From assembly GCA_023382975.1 (NCBI GenBank), contig JAHDXO010000031.1, forward strand, positions 1-64,000: a stretch of DNA of 64,000 nt. Reading direction: 5' to 3'. Of the stretch, positions 1-8,195 are shown one piece after another (the first letter of the stretch is position 1; each line of letters begins with the position of its first letter). The DNA comes from Pirellulaceae bacterium. Its GTDB lineage: Bacteria > Planctomycetota > Planctomycetia > Pirellulales > Pirellulaceae. The notes under the pieces were generated by a model, which saw nothing but the letters and a program-made list of their open reading frames with translations, was not told the DNA's origin and did not search any database. The translations under genes were made by a program, and so were the position numbers.

Positions 1-1288
1 CCGTGACCGTCGTCGTCCCGCTGCCCGAGATCAACTGCAGGCTGTTGCCCCCGCCGGCAATCGAACCGATGGCGATGTTCCCCCCGCTCGCGCCTGTGGT
101 CAGCAATACGTTGGCGCCGAGCAGCGTCAGGTTTCCGTTCAGGTTGATGTTTCCGCCGGTGGTGGTAACGCTCGCAGCGCTGACCGGGATCGTTTCCGCG
201 GTCACGTTCAAGCTGGCTAATGCCAAAACCGCGTTGAAGGCTACCGAATCGTCGCCGTCGCCTCCGTCGACCGAAAGCGCACCTGTGAAACCGGAACCGA
301 GCGAGTTGATGGTGATGGTATCGTCGCCGGTGCCGCCGTTGATCGTTACGCCGGCGGCGGGGTTGAAGGCCGCATCCAGGCTGGTGAACGTTGCCGTGGG
401 ACTGTTGTTCCCAAAGTTTACCGTCAGGCTGTTTAACGGGTTCTCGAACTTGGTGGTGAAGTCATCGCCGTCGACTTGATAGCTGACCTGGGAGAATCCC
501 GGATCCGCGTGATTCGAAAACACGATATTCTCGGCTGTGTCGGAGAACGTGAGCGTCAAATCGTCCGTGCCACCGACGGTCAGTGTATTTTCTCCCAGGC
601 CAGTGAAGACAACCGATGTTGCTCCGATCGTGATCTTGCCGCTCGACACATCCGTGTAATCGATGTCGATGGCTTGGCCGTCCGAGATGACCACCAGATC
701 GTCGCTGGCGTCGCCTTCGAGATCGACGTGAATGGTCGACAGCGTCAGCAAATCGGGATTGTTGCCAAAGTCGAGCGTGACCACATCGTTTTGCCCCACG
801 ACACCGGTGAGGTACAAAGCGTGGATACCGTCCAGCGAATGGGTGGCAATCACGTTGCCGTCCACGATCGCTTGAAGTGTGTTGTCGGCGACGGCCACGG
901 TGAACTGGCCGCCGCTGGGACCGCTTTTGGAGAAATCGATCCGCAACACATCGAGTCCATCCGCACTCTCGACGCGCACCGCGTCCACCGTGGTCAGATG
1001 AACCGCCTCCGTGGGTTGGTCCGCCGCGGCCCCGTGAATCGTCTCGCTCACGGCCGCCAGTTGGAAACTGTCGGCGGCTCCGTCGTCTGTGGACGATCCG
1101 GCATCGAGGGCCAGTTGTTGGAAGGGCGCGTCCCACGGGAGCGTGTCGACGCTCAGCACGCGGCGCTCTTCGAGTTCGCGCACAAACAGACCTGGCGACA
1201 GCGCGGCTCGCTGGCGACGCGATGTTTGCCGGCTCGCATGTCTTGTTCGAGACCGCAAAATCCTCTGAATCCAATCAGTCAATCCCAT
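1..1288 (-). CDS. N-terminal part of a large planctomycete surface protein (runs off the left edge)
   Basis: The frame is open from the left edge to an ATG at 1288 that has an AAGGAG ribosome binding site about nine bases upstream, so about 429 codons are present and the C-terminus lies outside. The first 35 residues are basic and are followed by LEERRVLS (residues 39-46), the motif planctomycetes carry near the N-terminus of very large extracellular proteins. The chain then becomes rich in Gly, Asp, Thr and Val with beta-strand repeats such as GGTGDDT and VDGGDGDDSV, which resemble calcium-binding or beta-helix repeats of adhesins. I infer a secreted or surface-bound beta-helical protein; its ligand is unknown. 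It is divergent from the gene starting at 1431. Confidence 0.8.
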   Translation of the reverse strand, partial: MGLTDWIQRILRSRTRHASRQTSRRQRAALSPGLFVRELEERRVLSVDTLPWDAPFQQLALDAGSSTDDGAADSFQLAAVSETIHGAAADQPTEAVHLTTVDAVRVESADGLDVLRIDFSKSGPSGGQFTVAVADNTLQAIVDGNVIATHSLDGIHALYLTGVVGQNDVVTLDFGNNPDLLTLSTIHVDLEGDASDDLVVISDGQAIDIDYTDVSSGKITIGATSVVFTGLGENTLTVGGTDDLTLTFSDTAENIVFSNHADPGFSQVSYQVDGDDFTTKFENPLNSLTVNFGNNSPTATFTSLDAAFNPAAGVTINGGTGDDTITINSLGSGFTGALSVDGGDGDDSVAFNAVLALASLNVTAETIPVSAASVTTTGGNINLNGNLTLLGANVLLTTGASGGNIAIGSIAGGGNSLQLISGSGTTTVT

Positions 1289-1430
1289 CCGACGGGCTCC
1301 TTCGTCCCAAGTCTCGCTCGGTTCCTGGCGAGTCGAATATTCAGCATTTCGCCGTTGCATCAGTTGGCCAATCTGGAGAATCTATGCCGATTTAGATGCC
1401 CGCGCTGATGAAACGGGTTATTCATGGACG

Positions 1431-2330
1431 ATGAGGATTAGCGAACACACGAGCGTTTCGTCGGTCCATGAAGTCCCTGTATTCTATCTGGAAAAGCCGG
1501 AGAAGTCATATATTTTGACACGGCTGCATCGTACAAAGAACGGCAAACCCGTGATTCCTTGCCCACTCTGCCAACTACCGCGACGAGGCCCATTCCCCCG
1601 CCTGCGATCCGTCGCGTGGCTAGGCGTGTGGCTCGCCAGCTTAGTGGTCGCCACCTCGCTTCCAGCACAGCCACCCGGCACGCTGCCAGTTGGACAAGGC
1701 GACCGTTTTGACCGGCCGTTGAGCGGCTGGCCAGGCGAAGCCACCGAGGCGAGTCGTCCCAGCTCGGTCGGTTCGTCCCGGTACTTCGTATCCGAGCCGG
1801 TTTCGGTGTTGTCGAACACGCGGAGTCCGTCGGACGCGGCTCCAGAGCAGCAGTCGCCGTTTCTGATCGATTTCCGCCAGCGGCCGATCACCCAGGTGAC
1901 GACGAACATTCTGCCGAGGTCGCCAAATGTTCCGAGCGACGTGGCCCAGGCGCGATTGCAAGAGCTTGGAGATATCTCGTACGAATCCGTGCTGATGCGG
2001 CATTGGATGGGAACAAGGTACTGCTGGGACGCTCCCGTGCTGCACAACCAACCGCTGTATTTCGAAGAGGTGAACCTGGAACGATACGGTTACGGCCCTC
2101 GCTATCTGCGCGCTGTTCAACCCGTGTTGTCGGGAGCGCACTTCTTCGCCACGGTTCCCACGCTGCCTTACCAAATGGCGATGGGGCCGCCTCATCGCAG
2201 CGAATACGCGCTGGGCCATTATCGACCCGGCAGCCCGGCACCGTACCGCATCCAGTATCCGCCGCTGAGCATCCCCGGCAGCTTGGCCGAAGCCGGCGTG
2301 ATCGTCGGCCTGATCGCGCTGATTCCCTAA
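1431..2330 (+). CDS. Conserved planctomycete secreted protein of unknown function
   Basis: A 299-residue frame. Residues 57-75 form a hydrophobic stretch (WLGVWLASLVVATSLPA) that looks like a signal peptide, preceded by an unusually long basic N-terminus. A GTG at 1551 (residue 41) would give a normal signal-peptide length and may be the true start; neither start has a clear Shine-Dalgarno. The mature part contains LHNQPLYFEEVNLERYG, a motif I associate with a family of planctomycete envelope proteins, and the C-terminus is again hydrophobic (GVIVGLIALIP). No enzymatic motif is visible. An exported envelope protein is the most that can be said. A broken transposase lies just downstream. Confidence 0.65.
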   Translation: MRISEHTSVSSVHEVPVFYLEKPEKSYILTRLHRTKNGKPVIPCPLCQLPRRGPFPRLRSVAWLGVWLASLVVATSLPAQPPGTLPVGQGDRFDRPLSGWPGEATEASRPSSVGSSRYFVSEPVSVLSNTRSPSDAAPEQQSPFLIDFRQRPITQVTTNILPRSPNVPSDVAQARLQELGDISYESVLMRHWMGTRYCWDAPVLHNQPLYFEEVNLERYGYGPRYLRAVQPVLSGAHFFATVPTLPYQMAMGPPHRSEYALGHYRPGSPAPYRIQYPPLSIPGSLAEAGVIVGLIALIP

Positions 2331-2483
2331 CGGAGCCGAATGCGCTGTTGAACTGCGGGGGACCGCGGTGGCCGGACGTCCGGGCGGGAACGCGAGGGCA
2401 GAATCCGCCGAGAAAAAAAGGGCTTTCGCGGGTGCGGATTGCGCAGCAAGAGACGGGGCACGCTTCGGCAGGCGGAGGGCCCA

Positions 2484-2795
2484 TGGCTGCTTCTGATGCA
2501 CCTTGAGGTCGTCGGTCGCCTTGTCGTAGGCCAACGCTTGCATGCGACCCGGGGGAAGGTTCGCTTGCGATTGATCCACCAAGCTCGGCAACAGTTCATT
2601 GTCGCCGGCCTTGGTCGAACTGATGCGGTACGCCAGAGAGACCTCGTGGCGGGCATCGACCAGCAAATGCAGCTTGTAGCCAAATCACTCGACCACGCGG
2701 CTGACCTGCCCGTCCGGGCCGGTGTATTCCCTTCGGCCCCCCGCCGGTTGCGGAAGACCGTGCTTGTCCAATTCGATCTTCGCTGCCGCAGGACG
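2484..2795 (-). pseudogene. Transposase remnant (DDE type) with an in-frame stop
   Basis: Read on the minus strand the segment gives AAKIELDKHGLPQPAGG, then YTGPDGQVSRVVE, a TGA (complement of 2685-2687), and then FGYKLHLLVDARHEVSLAYR and further transposase-like sequence ending near DLKVHQKQP. In relatives of this transposase type the stop position is expected to be tryptophan (VVEWFGYKLH), so a TGG to TGA change is the likely lesion. Both the N-terminal part and the C-terminal catalytic part are missing, and no inverted repeats flank the fragment. It is a dead insertion-sequence fragment lying between two secreted-protein genes. Confidence 0.75.
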
Positions 2796-2948
2796 AGCCG
2801 ACAAACTCCAAACCATCCAACAACTTGCGCACAGCGCATTCGGCTCCGCGAAACTCGGCCGAGGGCGTGAAGAAGTTCATTACAATGAAGCTTGGGATAC
2901 CATGGGCGAAGTCGGGTCGCCGCACCTTTTGGCTCAAGGAGAACATCC

Positions 2949-4181
2949 ATGTCCAGTCCTGCTCGGTTGCGTTGTGCCGTTGCGAGCGCCGCGTTGTTGG
3001 CCTCGGTCCAAGTCTTCTGGAGCGCGGTTTCACTGGCCGGCGCCGAAGACACAGAGCGTTTCAAGTTCTCGGTGCGTTGTCTGATGATCAGTCCGAACGA
3101 AGGTTGTGCGATCGCCGACGTGAACGGCGACGGGCGGCCGGACATCGTCGCCGGTACGCACTGGTACGCTGCGCCGGACTTCGTGCCCCGTCCGTTGCGC
3201 GATATCCCGCAGGTCTCGCTGGGGTTTGGCAGCCTGGACTTCTACGCCAACAACGCGGACCTGATCTGGGACGTGGACGGAGACGGGTGGAAGGACGTGA
3301 TCTCGGGCGGTTGGACCGAATCGGAAATCATGTGGTACAGGAATCCTGGCCAGTCGGGGCTGGACCGAGGCTGGAAATGGGAGCCGAATCTGCTGGTCAA
3401 CGCCCGGGCGCAGAACGAGGCGTTCCATCTCCTCGATTTGGATGGCGACGGCGTGCCGGAGATCGTCGTCCATTGCTGGGTTCGGACGGCCCCGTTGGTT
3501 GCCTGGAAACTGACCAGGAGTGCCGAAGGCAGACCGACTGCCGAACGGTTTGTCCTGGGCGAACACGGTTCCGGACACGGCTTTGCCGTGGGAGACCTCA
3601 ACGGCGATGGACGGGACGATATCCTCTGCGGAACGGGGTGGTACGAGCGCCCCGCCGAAGACCCCCTGGGCCAACCCTGGCGTTTTCATCCGGAAACCGC
3701 CCTGCCGTCCGCCAGTTCGCCCTGGGTGGTCGCGGACGTCAACGGCGACGGGCGCAACGATCTGGTCTGGGGCCGCGGCCACGATTACGGCGTTTATTGG
3801 TGGGAGCAGGGCGAGCCGAAACCGGACGGCACCACGACTTGGACCGAGCACCTGATCGACGACACGTGGTCCCAGGCCCACAGCATGGCTTGGGCCGACC
3901 TGGATGGTGACGGCCGAGGCGAGTTGATCACCGGCAAACGCGTCCGGGGCCACGGCGGACGTGATCCCGGTGCCGCCGAACCTCCCGCGCTGTTCTGCTA
4001 CAGTTGGCATCCGGGCACAAAGCAATTCGCCCGTCACACGATCGCACCACCCGGCTCCGGCGTGGGCACCGGGATGCAGATTTGCGTAGCCGACCTGAAC
4101 GGCGACGAGCACCCCGACATCGCCGTTGCCGGGAAGTCAGGCACCTACCTGCTGCTCAACGAACACCGTTCCGGCAGGTGA
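2949..4181 (+). CDS. Exported FG-GAP/VCBS repeat protein
   Basis: 410 residues from the ATG at 2949, chosen because GGAG lies just upstream and the protein then opens with a signal peptide (MSSPARLRCAVASAALLASV...). Seven copies of the calcium-binding FG-GAP core are visible: DVNGDGRPDIVAG, DVDGDGWKDVISG, DLDGDGVPEIVVH, DLNGDGRDDILCG, DVNGDGRNDLVWG, DLDGDGRGELITG and DLNGDEHPDIAVAG. Seven repeats fit a seven-bladed beta-propeller of integrin-alpha type, so the protein probably folds as a single propeller outside the cytoplasm. No extra catalytic domain is present. Substrate or partner is unknown; carbohydrate or protein binding is plausible. Confidence 0.85.
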   Translation: MSSPARLRCAVASAALLASVQVFWSAVSLAGAEDTERFKFSVRCLMISPNEGCAIADVNGDGRPDIVAGTHWYAAPDFVPRPLRDIPQVSLGFGSLDFYANNADLIWDVDGDGWKDVISGGWTESEIMWYRNPGQSGLDRGWKWEPNLLVNARAQNEAFHLLDLDGDGVPEIVVHCWVRTAPLVAWKLTRSAEGRPTAERFVLGEHGSGHGFAVGDLNGDGRDDILCGTGWYERPAEDPLGQPWRFHPETALPSASSPWVVADVNGDGRNDLVWGRGHDYGVYWWEQGEPKPDGTTTWTEHLIDDTWSQAHSMAWADLDGDGRGELITGKRVRGHGGRDPGAAEPPALFCYSWHPGTKQFARHTIAPPGSGVGTGMQICVADLNGDEHPDIAVAGKSGTYLLLNEHRSGR

Positions 4182-4644
4182 TCCGGGCTGCGGAAGACGA
4201 CCGTCTGACGGGCGGTGCGTCACGTGATTGCCGAGTTCCAAGTCAGCCTGGACGAGCTTGCCAACGACTCGACCATGCCGGCCGTCGGGATTTCCTTCCC
4301 GTCGCCAACTCGAGGGCATCCCGGCAGGCATACGGGACGAATGCGGCCTGTTCATCGGGATCGGAGGAGATTTGCCGGACCATTAGATCTTGCCCCGATC
4401 TTCTTGTACCGGTCTCCTGTTGCATTGTATTTGCACAGCGGAAACACGGTTGCCTGGCGGGTTTTGCGGCTGGGCCGGGATGTGGTAGACTCTGTGACCG
4501 GTTCCACCGTGTTTTCGCTGGTTCGGTCAATCATTTTCGCCCTGTCCGGGCTGCAACTGGGCGGAGCGTTTGGTTGTACGCGGTTGTACAGGGAGAAAAC
4601 GAGAGAATCCAAAACCACCACAAAACACGGTTAGAACAGCATTT
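4182..4644 (+). other. Intergenic stretch upstream of tRNA-Arg, no gene recognised
   Basis: Open frames exist on both strands but none has a signal peptide, known motif or convincing ribosome binding site, so I call no gene. The only feature I can point to is a promoter-like pair of hexamers at 4464-4491. Confidence 0.5.
4464..4491 (+). promoter_or_regulatory. Possible sigma70-type promoter ahead of tRNA-Arg
   Basis: TTGCGG (4464-4469) and TAGACT (4486-4491) are separated by 16 bases. The same TAGACT -10 box with a 16-base spacer occurs in the stronger promoter at 9107-9134. The tRNA begins about 150 bases downstream. Confidence 0.35.
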
Positions 4645-4718
4645 GCGCCCATAGCTCAGTTGGATAGAGCAGCGGACTTCTAATCCGCAGGTCGCAGGTT
4701 CGAATCCTGCTGGGCGTA
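4645..4718 (+). tRNA. tRNA-Arg(TCT)
   Basis: A complete 74-nt cloverleaf: acceptor GCGCCCA pairs with TGGGCGT, the D-arm is TAGCTCAGTTGGATAGAGCA, the anticodon stem GCGGA/TCCGC encloses CTTCTAA with anticodon TCT (4679-4681), and the T-arm carries GGTTCGAATCC. CCA is not encoded. The anticodon reads AGA codons. Confidence 0.97.
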
Positions 4719-4780
4719 CTCCGCAGATCTTCCCAATGTCTCGCAAGATCTTGCTGAGGATTGCTCGAGAAAGAAGGTGC

Positions 4781-4860
4781 CAGCAGTCTTTCGCCAGGAA
4801 CCGGCCCTCCGGGGGCTTCGCGCAAATGCCCCCTCGACTCCTGACACTTCTGCTCTCGAC
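4781..4860 (+). repeat. Dispersed structured repeat, copy A
   Basis: This stretch matches the reverse complement of 49045-49114 over its length, sharing AACCGGCCCTC, GGGG, GCTTCGC, then ATG, and ACTC.TGACACT with a few substitutions and a short extra block in copy A. The copies are more than 44 kb apart and in opposite orientation. It lies between the two tRNA genes. Confidence 0.6.
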
Positions 4861-4880
4861 CGTTGCTGAGTCCTGGCGGC

Positions 4881-4922
4881 AGCAAAAGAAAACAGCCGCG
4901 GTCATCGGGTGACCGCGGCTGT
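4881..4922 (-). terminator. Rho-independent terminator of tRNA-Gly
   Basis: A perfect 13-bp stem (4892-4904 with 4910-4922) closes a 5-base loop. Read on the minus strand it starts eight bases after the 3' end of tRNA-Gly and is followed by TTTTCTTTT. Confidence 0.85.
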
Positions 4923-4929
4923 CAAATGG

Positions 4930-5002
4930 AGCGGGCGAAGGGATTCGAACCCTCGACATCCAGCTTGGGAAGCTAGCGCTCTGCCAACTGAGCTACGCCC
5001 GC
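4930..5002 (-). tRNA. tRNA-Gly(CCC)
   Basis: A complete 73-nt cloverleaf on the minus strand: acceptor GCGGGCG pairs with CGCCCGC, the D-arm is TAGCTCAGTTGGCAGAGC, the anticodon stem CTAGC/GCTGG encloses TTCCCAA (anticodon CCC), and the T-arm carries GGTTCGAATCC. CCA is not encoded. Confidence 0.96.
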
Positions 5003-5173
5003 TTGTGTCGCATCCCAGTTTAATGGTTTCCGCGGCGGTGGCAAGCGGCCTCGCGAAATCTTCAATCCCGGCTTTCGCGGGGCACTGGAACCCGTGCCTG
5101 ACGCGGGCAGTCCGGGTCGCTCGGATGGGAAAGCCGGGGCATGGATGACCGGTGCGGTGGCCGGTATCCGCGG

Positions 5174-5968
5174 CTATTCCTTGTCCAGCAGCATGATCTC
5201 GACCTTGCGGAACTCGACGGGATGGCTCTCCGATTGCAGACTGATCGTCCCTTCGTGCAGCATCTTCTGACCATCGACGATCAGTTTCTTGGCGTCGCCG
5301 TCGTTTTCGTCCAACTGCGGCTGCTCGTACTCGAATACGGTCTCGCCGTCGATGATGTGCCGACTCTTGCCATTGCCCCGGACCTCGATCAGCACGGTGA
5401 CCCACTGGTCGCCGTGATAGGTCTTCGACGTGGAATTGATGCAGTGCCGAGTGACCAATTTGCCGTCCATCACGATGTGCGTACCCGGCGTGCAAACGTT
5501 GGCCGTCTGCCGCTCGCCGGTTCCACCACCGCCCAGCAATTGAACTTCGATCGAGACCGGAAAATTCTGGTCCTTGGTCATGCTCTCCGGCGACTGGCCG
5601 TGCAACATGACTCCACTGTTGCGGAAAGCCCAACCGGGCCCGCCAGCGACTTGGTCGCCGGTGAAGCGGTATTCAAGCTTCAGAACATAGTGCGAGAACT
5701 TGTCCTTGTAGAACAGATGGCCGAACCGGCCGCCAAAGTTGTCGTATTGGTCGTAGGCAACTTTCAGCACGCCATCTTCCACGCGAAACGTGTTGCCGAA
5801 GTTCTCGCCCAACTCGTAACCGGTGATCTTGGGCGTCCAGCCGTCCAGGTTCTTGCCGTTGAACAGCGGGATCCACTCGCCTTTGGGAACCGCGTCTTCT
5901 GCGGCTACCGGTGCGACCAAGGCGAACGAAACGGCCAGAATCACGGCGAATGTCGAGAGCGTTTTCAT
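5174..5968 (-). CDS. Exported DUF1080 (3-keto-disaccharide hydrolase-like) protein
   Basis: 264 residues from the ATG at 5968, which has GAGG about ten bases upstream and opens with a signal peptide (MKTLSTFAVILAVSFALVAPVAAEDA). WIPLFNGKNLDGWTPK is the standard opening of the DUF1080 beta-sandwich, and the later motifs AFRNSGVMLHG, IEVQLLGG and YEYEQPQLD-like positions fit the family. Characterised members act on glycosidic bonds of 3-keto sugars, often near Gfo/Idh/MocA oxidoreductases, but no such gene adjoins this copy. It is transcribed alone, with tRNA-Gly downstream. The fold assignment is firm; activity is inferred. Confidence 0.88.
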   Translation of the reverse strand: MKTLSTFAVILAVSFALVAPVAAEDAVPKGEWIPLFNGKNLDGWTPKITGYELGENFGNTFRVEDGVLKVAYDQYDNFGGRFGHLFYKDKFSHYVLKLEYRFTGDQVAGGPGWAFRNSGVMLHGQSPESMTKDQNFPVSIEVQLLGGGGTGERQTANVCTPGTHIVMDGKLVTRHCINSTSKTYHGDQWVTVLIEVRGNGKSRHIIDGETVFEYEQPQLDENDGDAKKLIVDGQKMLHEGTISLQSESHPVEFRKVEIMLLDKE

Positions 5969-6233
5969 GGTAGTCAATCCTCGGATGTTTGACGCGGGAC
6001 AAGCAACAACCGTCGCTGTCCCGACTCTAAGTGACGCGCGGCGGCGGGTCAAGGGTCCGTCGAACGGCAACGGACGGTCGGTCGGACTTCGCGAGAGTTG
6101 ACGCTTGACCGTGTGCTGAAGGCGTACCCCCCGCGTGGATACCCCCTGGCACCGTGGCGTCTGGCGCCTAGAGTTGGGCAGAAGTCGAGCGCCGCGAGAG
6201 ATGCAATCACCCCCTAAATCGGAGAGCCGCCGC

Positions 6234-7553
6234 ATGTCTGCCTGTGTACGTCCCACCTGTTGCATTCGATTGAGCCGCCGGTTGCTGGCCACGCTTCTGC
6301 TTGCCTCGGCATGCTGCGGGTGGACAGTCGCCGCAGGAAGCGAAGCGCCGGAACCGGTGGCCGATGGATTGATCGCATCGCCCGAGCCCGGTTGGCCCCA
6401 GTGGCGGGGAGCCCGCCGCGATGGGATTTCCGGAGAGACGGGCCTGTTGCAGCGTTGGCCGGATGAGGGGCCGAAGCTGTTGTGGAAGATCGACGGGTTG
6501 GGGACGGGGTGGTCGTCGCCGATCATCGTCGGCCAGCGGTTGTACATCACGGGCGACGTGGGTGATGACTTGATGATCCGCGCGTACGACTTGAATGGCC
6601 GGCTGCAATGGGAAGTGAAGAACGGCGAGGCTTGGAAGGGCCCCTATCCGGGCGCGCGAGCCACGTGTACTTTCGCCGGCGACCGTTTGTTTCACGTGAA
6701 CTCGCACGGCCGCTTGGTCTGTCTGGCGGCAGATTCGGGGCAGGAACTCTGGGCGGTCAACATCCTGGACCGGTTCGGCGGAAAGAACATCACTTGGGCG
6801 ATCAGCGAGTGCGTTCTGGTCGACGGCTCGCGAGTGATTGTCACGCCGGGTGGACAACACGCGTTGATGGCCGCGTTGGACGCCGAGACGGGCCGGACCA
6901 TCTGGACGACTCCCGCGTTGGGCAACGACAACACGTCGTACAGTTCCCCGATCTTATTCCGCCATGCCGGGCGGCGGATTCTGGCCAACTGCTCGTCGGC
7001 GCACGGCTTCGGCGTGGACGCCGACAGCGGCCAGTTGTTGTGGACGGTGCCGCTGAAAAACCAGTACGCGACGAATGTCTCGGCGCCGATCTACGGCAAC
7101 GGACAGGTGTACTACGTGACGCCGTATGGCGAAGAGGGACGAGCGTACCGTTTGGAGAGCACCGCCGAGGGAATGGCTGCACGTCTCGCCTGGATGGCGC
7201 AGATGGATACGGTGACCGGTTGCGGCGTGTTGCTCGACGGGATCTTGTACACGGCGGGATACCGCAGGGCGAAGTGGTGGCTGGGATTGGACTGGAAGAC
7301 GGGCGAAACGGTTGCCGAGCAGAAGGATCTGACGACCGGGGCCGCGATTTTCGCCGACGGCTGCTTGTACGTGTTGGATGAACGAGGCGCCGCGGGACTG
7401 TACCGTGTAGACGGCAACGGGCTGCAGTTGGCGGGCCGCTTTGTTCTGATCTCCGACCGCATCCGAGACGCCTGGGCGCACCCGGTGCTGCTGGACGCCC
7501 GCCTGTACCTGCGCTACCACGACCAACTATGGTGCTTCGACGTCCGGCGGTAA
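6234..7553 (+). CDS. Exported PQQ-like beta-propeller repeat protein (copy 1)
   Basis: 439 residues from the ATG at 6234 with GGAG upstream and a signal peptide ending near WTVAAGSEA. WPQWRGARRDGISGETGLL is the hallmark opening of the planctomycete PQQ_2/outer-membrane-protein-assembly-like propeller, followed by blades with DLNGRLQWE, DSGQELWAV, ETGRTIWTT and DSGQLLWTV. I see no quinone ligands, so it is probably a structural or binding propeller and not a dehydrogenase. A paralogue lies at 10821-12071. Its TAA stop (7551-7553) is also the left target duplication of a MITE-like element. Confidence 0.88.
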   Translation: MSACVRPTCCIRLSRRLLATLLLASACCGWTVAAGSEAPEPVADGLIASPEPGWPQWRGARRDGISGETGLLQRWPDEGPKLLWKIDGLGTGWSSPIIVGQRLYITGDVGDDLMIRAYDLNGRLQWEVKNGEAWKGPYPGARATCTFAGDRLFHVNSHGRLVCLAADSGQELWAVNILDRFGGKNITWAISECVLVDGSRVIVTPGGQHALMAALDAETGRTIWTTPALGNDNTSYSSPILFRHAGRRILANCSSAHGFGVDADSGQLLWTVPLKNQYATNVSAPIYGNGQVYYVTPYGEEGRAYRLESTAEGMAARLAWMAQMDTVTGCGVLLDGILYTAGYRRAKWWLGLDWKTGETVAEQKDLTTGAAIFADGCLYVLDERGAAGLYRVDGNGLQLAGRFVLISDRIRDAWAHPVLLDARLYLRYHDQLWCFDVRR

Positions 7554-7651
7554 GCATCGTTTGAGAAATAACTGTCCAGTGTTCATTGCTGATCATCCCT
7601 CGGAGTGTGATGGCTACATTGACGAGGCGACAGTTGTTTCTCGAACGATGC
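7554..7651 (+). mobile_element. 98-bp MITE-like element, copy 1
   Basis: The element begins GCATCGTTTGAGAAA and ends TTTCTCGAACGATGC, giving 23-bp terminal inverted repeats with two mismatches. It is flanked by direct repeats TAA at 7551-7553 and 7652-7654. It is 94 of 98 positions identical to the copy at 9268-9365 and carries no gene. A TNA target of three bases with short inverted ends fits non-autonomous relatives of IS5-type (IS1031 group) elements; that link is inferred. The left TAA is the stop codon of the PQQ-like gene, and the palindromic ends could act as a transcription terminator. Confidence 0.85.
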
Positions 7652-7726
7652 TAAGCCGTTCAACGGGCGGGCAAGTGGGATCGATGCCAAGACGTACAGG
7701 GACCATCCACCTCCAATCGCCGGGCA

Positions 7727-8170
7727 TTAGGACTGGCGGAGCGGTTGGACGTCGGCGGCTTCTTCCAGCTTGAGATCAAGATCGTTCTTGCCGGCTTTCA
7801 GGTCTTGGTCGAACCGGTAGACTTTGCCGATCGACTTGTTGGATGAGCGCAGCGCTTGGCCTTCTTCTCCAGGGGGAAGCCGCGTCCCGTCGCGCAACGT
7901 ATGGTGCGTCACGCGGATCTGGCAAGGACCGAGCGGGACGCCGTCCTTGTCGCGATAGCCGACGTACAGCGCCCCGTCCTCCGACGTCATCCCGAAGAAC
8001 TGCAGGCTGGTGTCGGACACGGACTCGACGACGACGTCGGCCTTGCCCACCGGTTCCCCGTTGTGCGTCACCCGGCCTGTAACCTGGGCCAGCGAGCCGC
8101 CACAGCCCGGCAGTGCGACCGCCACGGTGCAGAGCAATCCCACGAAGTGCCAGCGGATTTGTCGGATCAT
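7727..8170 (-). CDS. Small lipoprotein, partner of the DUF1559 gene
   Basis: 147 residues from the ATG at 8170. The N-terminus (MIRQIRWHFVGLLCTVAVALPGC) is a lipoprotein signal with lipobox LPGC. The mature chain opens VTGRVTHNGEPVGKADVVV, the pattern of a carboxypeptidase-regulatory-like or transthyretin-like beta-sandwich that follows many DUF1559 genes. It lies 25 bases downstream of the DUF1559 gene in the same direction, so the two are probably co-transcribed from the promoter near 9107. Function is unknown; membrane-anchored beta-sandwich is as far as the sequence goes. Confidence 0.85.
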   Translation of the reverse strand: MIRQIRWHFVGLLCTVAVALPGCGGSLAQVTGRVTHNGEPVGKADVVVESVSDTSLQFFGMTSEDGALYVGYRDKDGVPLGPCQIRVTHHTLRDGTRLPPGEEGQALRSSNKSIGKVYRFDQDLKAGKNDLDLKLEEAADVQPLRQS

Positions 8171-8195
8171 GGGCGTCGATTCACTCGGGGTCCGT

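Noticed and set aside
4215-4634. Possible small gene ahead of tRNA-Arg
   Set aside because: No ribosome binding site, no recognisable motif, and irregular composition.
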